In this document: one piece after another, positions 24,099 through 34,682 of the stretch
Position numbering within the stretch: position 1 is the first letter of the stretch
Layout of the letters: every line of letters begins with the position of its first letter
From: Microbacterium foliorum
Lineage (GTDB): Bacteria; Actinomycetota; Actinomycetes; Actinomycetales; Microbacteriaceae
Length of the DNA: 64,000 nucleotides
Reading direction: 5' to 3'
Assembly: GCF_006385575.1 (NCBI RefSeq)
Contig: NZ_CP041040.1
Span: forward strand, 558,001 to 622,000
Notes under the pieces: model-generated
Database searches by the model: none
What the model was told of the DNA's origin: nothing
The model's input: only the letters and a program-made list of their open reading frames with translations
Made by a program: the position numbers and the translations under genes

Positions 24099-25937
24099 TC
24101 AGCGGCCGCCCGAGAAGCCGCCGCCTCCGCCACCACCCGAGAATCCGCCGCCGAACGATCCGCCGGCGCTCGACGAGCTGCTGGCGCTCGGCGCCGAGTA
24201 CGTCGCGGAAGCGTGCGAAGAGGCGGCGAACGCCATGAGCTGACCGTGGACGAACGGCGTGCTGGGGTCACCGATCCACGTCGCCCCACGCTGCTCGAAG
24301 GAGTACACGTGCTCGAGCACGGCGCCCCACTCGTTCTCCATGCCGAACAGCATCGCGTAGGGGAGCAGGCGCTCGTAGACGACGATCACGTTCGCGCTGC
24401 CGTCCTGCCGTCGCTCGGCACCGGAGTACGACTGCAGTATCTGCAGCCGATCGGCTTCGGCGACGCGGATGAACTCCCGCACACCCATGAGGTACTCGTA
24501 CTGCCGAGCGCCCTCGGCCGAGAGGACCGTGTGCTTCGAGAAGCCGTAGAAGGATGACAGCAGCACGAGGAGCGCGCCGAAGGCGATCGCCACGAACGCG
24601 GGGATCGCCGTGACCCTCCCTGCGATGATCCCCCATAGGCCCAGGGCGAAGCCGGCCAGCACGACGGCGATCGCGCACCACTGCAGGATCATCGCGCCCC
24701 TGCTGCGCGCCTTCGTGGTGAGCCCGCGCGAGACAGCGGCCTCGATGCCGCGCTGCGACAGGCTCTTCATGCGGGCGGCGAAGTCCTCGCTCGAGCTGGG
24801 CAGCTCGGCGACACCGTCGGAGTCGGCGCCCGCGAACAGAGCGTCCAGCGCCTCGACATCGAGGTGGTCGGGAATCCGGCCACCCGGAAGGCGTCGCAGC
24901 CGCGGCTGTTCGGCGTCTGTTCCCTCTTCGATGCGGAGCGTGCCGCGCACAGCCAGGTGGACGATTTCCGCGGGGATCGGGTCTTTGGCTCCGGGCACGA
25001 TCGCGGCGGCCAGCAGCGGCGGCAGGGAGTCCGGCACGTCGTACTGGGCGACGATGATGCCGCTGGCCGTGCGCCGGTTCTTCTTGAAGGTCGAGACGGC
25101 GAACCAGCTGGCGATCGAGAGTCCGAGCCCTACGAGCGCCGCGATCGCGGGCACGGTGTCGGTCACGGGGTCGGGCTGCCGAGCCGAGGGCTGCGCTGCG
25201 GTGCCCGGCTCGAACCCGACGGCGATCGTGATGCCCTCGCCGGGTGACAGCTCGTTCGCCTCGACGTCGAGCTGCGAGCCGTCGGAGGATGCGGTCAGGT
25301 CGCATTCGTCGGTCGAGCCCTCGTAGCCGGCATAGCAGCGCGCGTCGCCGGTCATCCGATCGGTCATCGTCTCATCGAACGCGACCTCGGCGTGGAAATC
25401 CTCGATCGGCTGGGTGCTGTCGAGGGGGAGCAGATCCCAGTAGAACTCGTCGACGCCCGAGTCGGCCGCGAGGATCACGTCGCGCATCTCGTACTCGATG
25501 ACGTAGGTCGTGAGTCCGCGCACGTAGTCGTCGTCGCCGGTGAGGATCAGCAGCAGTCCATCCTCGGTGTCGGTCTCGTAGGGCACATCGGCCCCGGTCT
25601 CGTCGGTCACGGAGAGCACCCGTGCATCGAGCCAGGCATTCTCGTAGCTCGTCGGCAGCCCGCGGACGATCCCCTTGTTCTGGTCGAAGTCGGGGAATCG
25701 CGCCGTCAGCGTCTCTGTGATGTGCATGCGGGCGCGCCCGTCGTCGTCGAGCCCCACCTCGTACCGTGCATCCCACGACGCGTAACTGAAGTCGTCGACG
25801 TCCGCGCGGACCACCGTCGCATCGGTCGCTGAGGATGCGGGCGGCGCTGCTGCGGCGGCGGGAGCCGCTGACGCGAGCAGCGCAGCGGCAGCGAGGCCGG
25901 TCGTGACGAGAGCGCGGGCGAGTCTGGTGGCTGCCAT
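24099..25937 (-). CDS. DUF2207 membrane protein, Gly-rich C-terminus
   Basis: The 612-residue protein has a signal peptide (ends near APAAAAA), an extracytoplasmic DUF2207 beta domain of about 220 residues and a membrane helix near residue 265. A cytoplasmic region and two further helices follow (near 430-475). The C-terminus is a Ser/Gly tail (GGSFGGGFSGGGGGGGFSGG) like that of other DUF2207/TPM-linked proteins. The ATG at 25937 lies 6 nt after a TAGCCT box. It separates DUF2520 from lysS, where panC-panD would be expected. Function unknown. Confidence 0.75.
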   Translation of the reverse strand: MAATRLARALVTTGLAAAALLASAAPAAAAAPPASSATDATVVRADVDDFSYASWDARYEVGLDDDGRARMHITETLTARFPDFDQNKGIVRGLPTSYENAWLDARVLSVTDETGADVPYETDTEDGLLLILTGDDDYVRGLTTYVIEYEMRDVILAADSGVDEFYWDLLPLDSTQPIEDFHAEVAFDETMTDRMTGDARCYAGYEGSTDECDLTASSDGSQLDVEANELSPGEGITIAVGFEPGTAAQPSARQPDPVTDTVPAIAALVGLGLSIASWFAVSTFKKNRRTASGIIVAQYDVPDSLPPLLAAAIVPGAKDPIPAEIVHLAVRGTLRIEEGTDAEQPRLRRLPGGRIPDHLDVEALDALFAGADSDGVAELPSSSEDFAARMKSLSQRGIEAAVSRGLTTKARSRGAMILQWCAIAVVLAGFALGLWGIIAGRVTAIPAFVAIAFGALLVLLSSFYGFSKHTVLSAEGARQYEYLMGVREFIRVAEADRLQILQSYSGAERRQDGSANVIVVYERLLPYAMLFGMENEWGAVLEHVYSFEQRGATWIGDPSTPFVHGQLMAFAASSHASATYSAPSASSSSSAGGSFGGGFSGGGGGGGFSGGR

Positions 25938-25943
25938 GCTTCG

Positions 25944-25949
25944 AGGCTA
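25944..25949 (-). promoter_or_regulatory. -10 box of a leaderless promoter (DUF2207 gene)
   Basis: TAGCCT on the minus strand ends 6 nt before the ATG at 25937, with no Shine-Dalgarno between them. Confidence 0.5.
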
Positions 25950-26017
25950 CCCAGACTCGACCGCGGGGTGAGGGACGCGACCTCGGTAAACTGGACACGA
26001 CTTTCAAGGAGCCCCGA

Positions 26018-27536
<1,519 letters not shown>

Positions 27537-27544
<8 letters not shown>

Positions 27545-28655
27545 CGGGTGTCGCGCCGCGTCTGAACGCCCACTCCGGCAGCATCGCCGCGTTGATCATC
27601 GTCTCGAGCAGGGCTGCGAGGCCGTACTCGGGATCGATCGCGCGCACGAGATCGAGGTACTGTGCGGCGTGACTCGAGCGGCCGAGCGCCCACGAGAGCC
27701 ACGCCGCAGCAGTGAGCGGCGCGGGTCTCGTGGCCCGAGGCGCGAGCGATGCGGCGGTGCGGACGAGTGAGAGGGCGACCGCCAGCCGCTCCGGATCGGG
27801 CGTGGGTCCTCGCCCGAGGAAGACATCACCGAGGTCGTCGGGCACGGTCGACCCTGTATCGGCGAAGCTGAGCTGCGCCTCGAGCGTGCGTTCGCCGCCA
27901 CGGACATCCGAGGCCCACTGCGTCAGCGCCACATCCCTGAAGAGCGGTCGCTCGAGGCACCAGAGGAGCGCGGCGGTGGCGAAGGGCGGCAGGTCGTCGG
28001 GCGATGCGAGTACGGCTTCGAAGAAGGCCGGGATGTCTTCGAGGAGGACGAGCGCAGCGATCGCCTGGGGGTTCTCGGTGCCCGTCGGCCCGGGCTTTCC
28101 GCCCCGTGCGAGGAGGTCGGTGACGTCACGCAGCGCTCGCCCCACCCTCTCTCTGTCTGCGAAGCCGGCCGCCGGCAGGACGGCACCGGACATCTGATCG
28201 CCCGACACATCGCCGACGCCGGGAACCTCGGGGGCCGCGCGATCGAGAGCGCGGAGCTGCGGGTCGCCGTCGAGGTAGCTCGACCAGCCGCCCGAGGTCA
28301 CGCAGAGCGCGTCGACGATGCGCAGGCCGGCGTCCTCCGCCCGCCCGAGGAGTTCGTCGACCTCGACCGCGAAAGGCAGGACGAGCCCGTCTCGCGTCTG
28401 CTGCACCGCGTCATCCGTGTAGACGACGAGGGCGACGGCATCCGTCCGCTCGACCCTCGCGACCAGGCCGACCGCGGCATCCGCATAGTCCTCGAGTTCG
28501 ACGTCGTCACGGGGGAGGTCGAGTCTCATCGCACCGTACGTGCGTGTGCCTCGGAACGGCAGCAGGACGAGGCTCTCGGTCGGGGTGAAGCCTGCGAGGG
28601 AGGGGACGATGCTGAGGAACTCAGCGGAGCCGGAAGCACGGAGCAGTGTTGTCAT
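27537..28655 (-). CDS. DUF4192 protein
   Basis: The 372-residue cytoplasmic protein matches DUF4192 by its start (LRASGSAEFLSIVPSLAGFTPTESLVLLPFRG) and by the D-V-x-V-x-V-Y-T-D-D block (DAVALVVYTDD). It has no signal peptide or membrane helix and is rich in helices in the C-terminal half. The family is confined to Actinobacteria and has no assigned role. It converges with lysS, overlapping by 8 nt, with no terminator between them. Confidence 0.75.
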
Positions 28656-28755
28656 CCGGCGAGTCTCATCGGGCGGACGCCGTCGTGGTTCGATTCCACA
28701 GCCTCGATGGTCGATCCGCTTCGGGCCCTCGAGTGTGGAGGACTAGTGGGTCGCG

Positions 28756-28761
28756 TACCAT
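28756..28761 (+). promoter_or_regulatory. -10 box of a leaderless promoter (57-aa membrane protein)
   Basis: TACCAT ends 6 nt before the ATG at 28768. A GGAG in the 6-nt gap is too close to act as a normal ribosome-binding site. Confidence 0.45.
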
Positions 28762-28767
28762 GGAGTC

Positions 28768-28941
28768 ATGGAGAACTTCTGGCTCGCAGCCGCATGGTCG
28801 ATCATCCCGACCATCGGGGTGAGCGTCGTGTTCTTCTTCGTTCTCCGCGGAATCCTGCGGTTCGATCGCACCGAACGCAAGGTGCACGCACGGATCGAGG
28901 CCGAGGAGCGGGCTGCGCGCGGTCTGCCGCCGCGCTCCTGA
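28768..28941 (+). CDS. 57-residue single-helix membrane protein
   Basis: The frame MENFWLAAAWSIIPTIGVSV continues through VFFFVLRGILRFDR to a Lys/Arg/Glu-rich tail ending PPRS. One N-terminal membrane helix (residues 5-27) is followed by a cytoplasmic charged helix (TERKVHARIEAEERAARG). It lies between DUF4192 and the cardiolipin synthase gene, which starts 100 nt later on the same strand. Small proteins of this form are common in actinobacterial genomes at this type of locus. Function is unknown; a link with the phospholipid enzyme is only positional. Confidence 0.65.
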   Translation: MENFWLAAAWSIIPTIGVSVVFFFVLRGILRFDRTERKVHARIEAEERAARGLPPRS

Positions 28942-29041
28942 GCAGCGTCGGCCCCATCGGATACTGTGTAGCCAGCGCACCTTCGTCGGTGCCCACTGAC
29001 GCGACCGGCGTCGCAGTGCCGACCGGCCGAGAGGACGAGGG

Positions 29042-30502
29042 ATGACGCCCGAGATCTGGGCTTGGTGGACCGCGGCGTTCCTGATCGCCCTCGACCTGAC
29101 GATCCGCATCACGGCGATCATCGTGATCCCGCGCAACCGGCGACCCACTGCGGCGATGGCGTGGCTGCTCGCAGTATTCTTCATCCCGTTCATCGGGGTC
29201 TTCCTCTTCCTGCTCATCGGAAACCCGCGTCTGCCCCGCGCCCGGCGGCGCAAGCAGGATCAGATCAACGAGTACATCGCCGAGACGAGCGAGCATCTGC
29301 ACTTCGGCACCCTGCGCCCGGATGCCCCGAGTTGGTTCCCCCCGCTCGTCGAGATGAACCACAGGCTCGGAGCCCTCCCGATCTCGGGCGACAACGGTGC
29401 GCATCTGATCGCGGACTATCAGGATTCGCTCGACGCGATGGCCGACGAGATCCGCAAGGCCGAGGACTACGTCCACATCGAGTTCTACATCCTCCAGGCC
29501 GATGCCTCGACGGACAACTTCTTCCGGGCGATGGAAGAGGTCGCAGAGCGCGGCGTGCACGTCCGCGTGCTGCTCGACCACTGGGCGAACAGATGGAAGC
29601 CGAAGTATCGGCAGACCGTCAAGCGGCTCAACGATATGGGTGCGAACTGGCATCTGATGCTTCCGGTGCAGCCGCTGAAGGGACGCATGCAGCGGCCCGA
29701 CCTGCGCAACCACCGCAAGCTCGTCGTCGTCGACGGCAAAGTGGCGTTCCTCGGCTCTCAGAACGTCACCGACTCGACCTACAACCTTCCCAAGAACATC
29801 AAGCGCGGGCTGCACTGGGTCGATCTCATGGTCCGCATCGACGGACCCGTCGTGCTGAGCGTGAACGCCATCTTCCTCAGCGACTGGTACAGCGAGACTG
29901 ACGAGGTGCTGCAGGAGATCGACATCTCGCACGCCGAGACGGGGTCGGGAGACCTCGACTGCCAGGTCGTGCCGTCGGGGCCGGGGTTCGAGGTCGAGAA
30001 CAACCTGCGTCTCTTCCTCGGGCTGCTCTATGCGGCCAAAGAGAAGATCATGATCGTCAGCCCGTACTTCGTTCCGGATGAAGCGCTGCTGCTCGCCGTC
30101 ACCGCCGCGGTCGACCGCGGTGTCGCGGTCGAGCTGTTCGTCTCCGAAGAGGGCGACCAGGCGATGGTCTATCACGCGCAGCGCAGCTATTACGAGGCGC
30201 TGCTCAAGGCCGGGGTGCGGATCTGGATGTACCGTCGGCCGTACATCCTGCACACCAAGAGCCTCACGATCGACGACCAGGTCGCCGTGATCGGCTCGAG
30301 CAACATGGACATGCGCTCGTTCGGTCTGAACCTCGAGGTGTCGATGCTGGTGCGAGGCGAGGAGTTCGTCGCCGAGATGCGCGAGGTCGAAGACGTGTAC
30401 CGCTCGCTCAGCAGGGAGCTGACGCTCGAGGAGTGGATGCAGCAGCCTCTGCGTTCGACCGTCCTCGACAACCTCGCGCGCCTCACCTCCGCGCTGCAAT
30501 AG
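29042..30502 (+). CDS. cls: Cardiolipin synthase (phospholipase D family)
   Basis: The 486-residue membrane enzyme joins two phosphatidylglycerols, or PG and CDP-diacylglycerol, into cardiolipin. Two N-terminal helices (residues 5-25, 38-58) anchor it. Two HKD motifs follow: HRKLVVVDGKVAFLGSQN and HTKSLTIDDQVAVIGSSNMD. The FYILQADAST and YFVPDEALL segments are typical of bacterial ClsA. GAGGACGAGGG precedes the ATG. The length is normal. Confidence 0.9.
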   Translation: MTPEIWAWWTAAFLIALDLTIRITAIIVIPRNRRPTAAMAWLLAVFFIPFIGVFLFLLIGNPRLPRARRRKQDQINEYIAETSEHLHFGTLRPDAPSWFPPLVEMNHRLGALPISGDNGAHLIADYQDSLDAMADEIRKAEDYVHIEFYILQADASTDNFFRAMEEVAERGVHVRVLLDHWANRWKPKYRQTVKRLNDMGANWHLMLPVQPLKGRMQRPDLRNHRKLVVVDGKVAFLGSQNVTDSTYNLPKNIKRGLHWVDLMVRIDGPVVLSVNAIFLSDWYSETDEVLQEIDISHAETGSGDLDCQVVPSGPGFEVENNLRLFLGLLYAAKEKIMIVSPYFVPDEALLLAVTAAVDRGVAVELFVSEEGDQAMVYHAQRSYYEALLKAGVRIWMYRRPYILHTKSLTIDDQVAVIGSSNMDMRSFGLNLEVSMLVRGEEFVAEMREVEDVYRSLSRELTLEEWMQQPLRSTVLDNLARLTSALQ

Positions 30503-30540
30503 GGCGCGTCGACGGGGTACCCGCGGGGGAGCGCGGCCGG

Positions 30541-30546
30541 TACCCT
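30541..30546 (+). promoter_or_regulatory. -10 box of a leaderless promoter (lipoprotein gene)
   Basis: TACCCT ends 6 nt before the ATG at 30553 and no ribosome-binding site is present. Confidence 0.45.
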
Positions 30547-30552
30547 GTGTGC

Positions 30553-31293
30553 ATGGAATCGCCATCGCGTGTCGTCGCCGCACTCTCATCCCTGGCTGCC
30601 GTGCTGCTGATCGCGGGGTGCACGATAGGTCCAGGGGCCACCGGGTCGCAGGCGACCTCGAACCCCTCGAGCGGGCCCGGTCAGAGCACCGACGACTCGG
30701 ATGACGTCGAGGGCACGCTGCTCGACGACGGCCGCATGTTCGCGGTCGTGACCTGGGGATCCTCCACCTGTGTTCCGCAGGTCGACACGGTGTCGGCCGA
30801 AGGTCAGATCGTCTCGGTGACACTCGTCGAGCCGGAGTCCGAGGGAGACGGCGAGAAGGCCTGCACGGCCGACCTGGCGTCCCGAGCGAGCATCGGTGCG
30901 CTGCCGGAAGGGGTCGATCCGACGAAGGAGGTCACGCTGCAGGTGACCTACGGCGATGCCGTCGACGACGTCGATCTCGACGGCGACCCCTCGTTCACCG
31001 GCACCCCCGGCTCGTCGACCGAGTACACCCCGAGCGCCGGGTGGTTCGACGACGGCTCGCTGGTGCTGCTCACCTGGGGTTCGTCGAGCTGCGCCCCCGT
31101 GGTCGAGAACCTCGAGGGGTCGGGCGCCTCCGGCACGGCGACCTTCGCGACAGACGAGGACCAGGTGTGCACCATGGACATGGCGCCGCGTGCGACGATC
31201 CTCGAGTTCGGCGAAGACGCCGTCGAGGACGACGCCTTCACCCTCACACTCGTCGGCGGCGGCCTCGACGGCACGGTCGAGGTGCGCGGCTGA
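30553..31293 (+). CDS. Lipoprotein with two copies of an unnamed domain
   Basis: The 246-residue protein has a lipobox LIAGC (Cys23), a 40-residue Ser/Thr/Asp-rich linker and then two similar domains of about 85 residues. Repeat 1 has AVVTWGSSTCVP...KACTADLASRASIGAL; repeat 2 has VLLTWGSSSCAP...QVCTMDMAPRATILEF. Each repeat keeps TWGSSxC at its start and a second Cys followed by D-x-A-x-R-A-x-I, so one disulfide per repeat is likely. It is anchored outside the membrane. I do not recognise a functional family. Confidence 0.65.
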   Translation: MESPSRVVAALSSLAAVLLIAGCTIGPGATGSQATSNPSSGPGQSTDDSDDVEGTLLDDGRMFAVVTWGSSTCVPQVDTVSAEGQIVSVTLVEPESEGDGEKACTADLASRASIGALPEGVDPTKEVTLQVTYGDAVDDVDLDGDPSFTGTPGSSTEYTPSAGWFDDGSLVLLTWGSSSCAPVVENLEGSGASGTATFATDEDQVCTMDMAPRATILEFGEDAVEDDAFTLTLVGGGLDGTVEVRG

Positions 31294-31300
31294 CGCAGTC

Positions 31301-31317
31301 GTCGGAGGGTTTCCGAC
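31301..31317. terminator. Short hairpin between convergent genes
   Basis: GTCGGA and TCCGAC form a 6-bp stem with a 5-nt loop between the lipoprotein gene and the lipid kinase gene. It is weak, with no T-run. Confidence 0.3.
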
Positions 31318-31326
31318 CCGCGGGGG

Positions 31327-32325
31327 TCAGAGCGACGCGACCGGGTGGTCGGCGGGAAGAGCCAGCAGGAGCGCTCCTGGGTCCACGCGGCAGGTGACGC
31401 GCACGGCCGTCCCGAACTCATCGCCGTCGAGCTCGATCGAGGTGGGCGACGTCACGGCGGCCTCGGCGGCGGCTCCGCGGAAGTAGTGCACCGACGCATC
31501 CCTGCCCCGACGTTCGAGCACCCGCCGGCCCGCGCGCGAGCGTCGCAGCACCGAGTTGTCCCACCAGATCTTGCGCCAGACTCCGAGCCAGCCCCACATG
31601 CCGGTCGGCTGGATCACCGCGACATCGAGGATGCCGTCCGTGATCGAGGCGTCGGGGATCAGGGAGATGCCCGCCGGCAGAGTGCCGCAGTTCGCGAACA
31701 GGATGCTGTGCACCTTGGTCGAGTGCAGGCGTCCGTCGTCGATCTGGAACACGGAGCGGAACGGCTCGGCGCCCACGAGCGACCTCGCGGCTCCGTCGAC
31801 GTAGGCGATCCACCCGACCGATCTCTTGAGGTCGGGGCGGGTGTTGGCGATCATGTCGGCATCCAACCCGACGCCCGCGAGAACGACGTACGCGTGTTCC
31901 TCGTGCTCGCCGTTCTCTCGCGTCAGGCGTGCCCAGCCGATGTCGATCGCGTGGCGGAACTCGCCGAGCGCCGCGCGGATCATCTCGTCGGGGTCGGCGA
32001 GCGGAAGACCCAGGTTGCGCGCCAGCAGGTTTCCGGTGCCGCTCGGCAGGATCGCGAGTGGCACCCCCGTGTTCGCGATGGCTTCGGAGACCGCGCGCAC
32101 CGTGCCGTCTCCGCCGGCCACGAGCACGACATCCACAGCTCGGGCGAGGGCCTGGGCCGTCGCTCCCTGACCGGGGTCCTCGATCGTGGTCGGATAGAAG
32201 GCCGGGTGCTCCCACCCGGCCTCGCGCGAGAGGACTCGGACCCTGTCCCGCAGATGCTTCTCGTCGACTTTGATCGGGTTGTACACGAGCGCCGCCTGTC
32301 GCCTGGCGGGGGCGCTCTTCGTCAT
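31327..32325 (-). CDS. Diacylglycerol kinase-family lipid kinase
   Basis: The 332-residue protein has the DAGK catalytic pattern: AALVYNPIKVDE near the N-terminus, VAGGDGTVRAVSEA and LAILPSGTGNLLARNLGLP. The GGDGT motif binds ATP. Such kinases phosphorylate diacylglycerol or related lipids and recycle them into phospholipid synthesis. The ATG lies 6 nt after TAGAGT. It is divergent from serS. The exact lipid substrate cannot be told from sequence. Confidence 0.8.
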   Translation of the reverse strand: MTKSAPARRQAALVYNPIKVDEKHLRDRVRVLSREAGWEHPAFYPTTIEDPGQGATAQALARAVDVVLVAGGDGTVRAVSEAIANTGVPLAILPSGTGNLLARNLGLPLADPDEMIRAALGEFRHAIDIGWARLTRENGEHEEHAYVVLAGVGLDADMIANTRPDLKRSVGWIAYVDGAARSLVGAEPFRSVFQIDDGRLHSTKVHSILFANCGTLPAGISLIPDASITDGILDVAVIQPTGMWGWLGVWRKIWWDNSVLRRSRAGRRVLERRGRDASVHYFRGAAAEAAVTSPTSIELDGDEFGTAVRVTCRVDPGALLLALPADHPVASL

Positions 32326-32331
32326 GGCGCT

Positions 32332-32337
32332 ACTCTA
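32332..32337 (-). promoter_or_regulatory. -10 box of a leaderless promoter (lipid kinase)
   Basis: TAGAGT on the minus strand ends 6 nt before the ATG at 32325. Confidence 0.5.
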
Positions 32338-32388
32338 ACCCGGGCGTCGGCGGCGCCTGACCGCGGCTGACGCGCCCGGGACGCACCA

Positions 32389-32394
32389 TAGACT
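32389..32394 (+). promoter_or_regulatory. -10 box of a leaderless promoter (serS)
   Basis: TAGACT ends 6 nt before the ATG at 32401. GGTGG directly touches the ATG and cannot serve as a ribosome-binding site. Confidence 0.5.
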
Positions 32395-32400
32395 TGGTGG

Positions 32401-33684
32401 ATGATCGACCTCGCACTCCTCCGCGACAATCCGGAGATCGTCCGCCGCTCTCAGGCCGCCCGTGGCAACGACCAGGGCACCGTCGACATCGCACTCGAGG
32501 CAGACCGATCGCGTCGGGCGGCGCTCGCCGCGTTCGAAGAGTTGAGGGCCGAGCAGAACGCGTTCGGCAAGCAGGTGGCGAAGGCCCCCAAGGAAGAGAA
32601 GGCGGCGCTCGTCGCGCAGGTCAAGGACCTCGCCGAGCGTGTCAAGCAGGCGCAGCAGGCGGCGAACGAAGCCGCCGAGACCCTGGCCGCTGCTCTCGCA
32701 CGCATCGAGAACGTCGTCATCGACGGCGTTCCCGCGGGTGGCGAGGCCGACTTCGTCGAGCTGCGCCGAGTCGGCGAGGTGCCCGCATTCGACTTCGAGC
32801 CGCGCGATCACCTCGAGCTCGGCGAGATCCTCGGCGCGATCGACATGGAGCGAGGCGCGAAGGTGTCGGGCGCTCGCTTCTACTTCCTCCGAGGCATCGG
32901 CGCGCGACTCGAGATCGCGCTCATGAACCTCGCGCTCGACAAGGCGCTGCAGAACGATTTCATCCCGCTGATCACGCCCACCCTGGTGCGGCCGGAGATC
33001 ATGCAGGGCACCGGATTCCTCGGCGAGCACGCAGACGAGGTCTACCACCTCGACAAGGACGACGACCTGTACCTCGTGGGGACCAGCGAGGTCGCGCTCG
33101 CCGGATACCACAAGGACGAGATCCTCGACCTGGGCGAGGGTGCGCTGCGGTACGCCGGCTGGTCGACCTGCTATCGCCGCGAGGCGGGCTCTCATGGCAA
33201 GGACACCCGCGGCATCATCCGGGTGCACCAGTTCAACAAGCTCGAGATGTTCGTCTACACGAACCCCGAGGATGCCGAGGCGGAGCATCTGCGCCTCGTC
33301 GCGCTGCAGGAGGAGATGCTGACCTCGCTCGGCCTCGCCTACCGCGTGATCGACGTCGCCGCGGGTGACCTCGGTTCGAGCGCAGCGCGCAAGTACGACA
33401 TCGAGGCGTGGGTGCCCACGCAGGGCGCCTTCCGCGAGCTCACCTCCACCTCGAACTGCACGACTTATCAGGCGCGCCGCCTCGACATCCGGCACCGGCC
33501 CGAGGCCCACGAGGGGCAGACGTCGAAGACGCAGCCCGTGGCGACGCTCAACGGCACACTCGCGACGACCCGATGGATCGTCGCGCTGCTCGAGACGCAT
33601 CAGCAGGCCGACGGCTCTGTGCGCGTGCCAGAGGTGCTGCGGCCGTACCTCGGCGGGCTCGAGGTTCTGGAGCCGACCGCATGA
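32401..33684 (+). CDS. serS: Seryl-tRNA synthetase
   Basis: The 427-residue class II enzyme charges tRNA-Ser. It has the family start [17 protein letters not shown] and a long coiled-coil arm (residues about 30-100) that grips the tRNA long variable arm. The catalytic core has [32 protein letters not shown]-like [24 protein letters not shown], and motif 3 near [18 protein letters not shown] tRNA-Ser gene lies 0.9 kb downstream on the same strand. Confidence 0.97.
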   Translation: MIDLALLRDNPEIVRRSQAARGNDQGTVDIALEADRSRRAALAAFEELRAEQNAFGKQVAKAPKEEKAALVAQVKDLAERVKQAQQAANEAAETLAAALARIENVVIDGVPAGGEADFVELRRVGEVPAFDFEPRDHLELGEILGAIDMERGAKVSGARFYFLRGIGARLEIALMNLALDKALQNDFIPLITPTLVRPEIMQGTGFLGEHADEVYHLDKDDDLYLVGTSEVALAGYHKDEILDLGEGALRYAGWSTCYRREAGSHGKDTRGIIRVHQFNKLEMFVYTNPEDAEAEHLRLVALQEEMLTSLGLAYRVIDVAAGDLGSSAARKYDIEAWVPTQGAFRELTSTSNCTTYQARRLDIRHRPEAHEGQTSKTQPVATLNGTLATTRWIVALLETHQQADGSVRVPEVLRPYLGGLEVLEPTA

Positions 33685-34502
33685 CGGCTCCCTGGCTCGT
33701 CGGACTCGACGTCGACGGCACGATCATCCTGCAGGACGAGACGATGAGCCCCGGCGTGCCCGAGGCCGTCGCGCGGCTGCGGGATGCCGGCCATGAGGTG
33801 ACGATCGCGACGGGACGCAGCTGGATGGCGACGCGTCGCTGGGTCGAGCAGCTCGAGCTGACCCCGCAGTTCGTGGTGTGCTCGAACGGAGCGGTGACCA
33901 TGCGTCGAGTGGGCGATGAGTGGGAGCGGTGGCACATCGAGACGTTCGACCCGTCTCCCGTGCTCGCCCTGCTGCGCGAGCGCCTGCCCGAGGCTCGCTA
34001 CATGGTCGAGCTCGGCTCGGGGCTGCGGCTCTACACCGAGCATCTGGACGACTGGACGCTCGACGGCGGACGGCAGGTCGGCTTCGAGGAGCTGGTCGCC
34101 GAGCCGGTCTCCCGTGTCGTCGTCGTGTCGCCGGGGCACGACGAGGAGGACTTCCACCGCCTCGTCGCGGACGCAGGGCTCAACGAGGTCTCGTATGCGA
34201 TCGGCTGGACGGCCTGGCTCGACATCGCGCCGCAGGGCGTCGACAAGGGCACGGCGCTCGAGCGCGTGCGCACCGAGCTGGGCTTCGAGCGCGGTCAGGT
34301 CTTCGTGGCCGGCGACGGACGCAACGACATCGGCATGTTCGGCTGGGCGCTGGGGCTCGATGGCCGTGCCGTAGCCATGGGGCAGGCGCCCGCAGAGGTC
34401 AAGGATGCCGCGGGCGAGGTGACCGGCGACGTCGAGGACGGCGGCCTGGCGATGGCCCTCAACACGCTTCCAGCAGCCGCCCAGGTCAGCGCGAGAGAAT
34501 AG
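33681..34502 (+). CDS. HAD-superfamily (Cof-type) phosphatase
   Basis: The 273-residue protein carries the HAD motifs: GLDVDGTI (nucleophile and acid Asp), IATGR (motif II), a Lys near KGTALE (motif III) and [12 protein letters not shown] (motif IV), with a C2-type cap. Cof-type members dephosphorylate sugar phosphates or FMN-like compounds. It overlaps serS by 4 nt (ATGA) and is probably co-transcribed. The Pro between GDG and D in the usual GDGxND is intact in form (GDGRND). Substrate unknown. Confidence 0.85.
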   Translation: MTAPWLVGLDVDGTIILQDETMSPGVPEAVARLRDAGHEVTIATGRSWMATRRWVEQLELTPQFVVCSNGAVTMRRVGDEWERWHIETFDPSPVLALLRERLPEARYMVELGSGLRLYTEHLDDWTLDGGRQVGFEELVAEPVSRVVVVSPGHDEEDFHRLVADAGLNEVSYAIGWTAWLDIAPQGVDKGTALERVRTELGFERGQVFVAGDGRNDIGMFGWALGLDGRAVAMGQAPAEVKDAAGEVTGDVEDGGLAMALNTLPAAAQVSARE

Positions 34503-34545
34503 AACTCGGCTAGACTCACGGCTTGTCGGCAGATTCGTCTGTCGG

Positions 34546-34629
34546 GAGGGTTGTCCGAGTGGCCGATGGAGCTGGTCTTGAAAACCAGTGGGCAGAGATG
34601 TCTCGTGGGTTCGAATCCCACACCCTCCG
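34546..34629 (+). tRNA. tRNA-Ser (TGA)
   Basis: The gene has acceptor arms GGAGGGT / ACCCTCC, a long variable arm (GGGCAGAGATGTCTC), anticodon loop CTTGAAA (TGA) within the arm CTGGT/ACCAG, T-arm GTGGGTTCGAATCCCAC and discriminator G. CCA is not encoded. Confidence 0.95.
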
Positions 34630-34682
34630 CATTCCAGGGAACGGTGTCCCCCCGCACCGCACGCTGAACCGAAAGGTCCCGA

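Noticed and set aside
25950..26017. Riboswitch or T-box upstream of lysS
   Set aside because: The leader is under 30 nt after the likely -10 box, too short for either.
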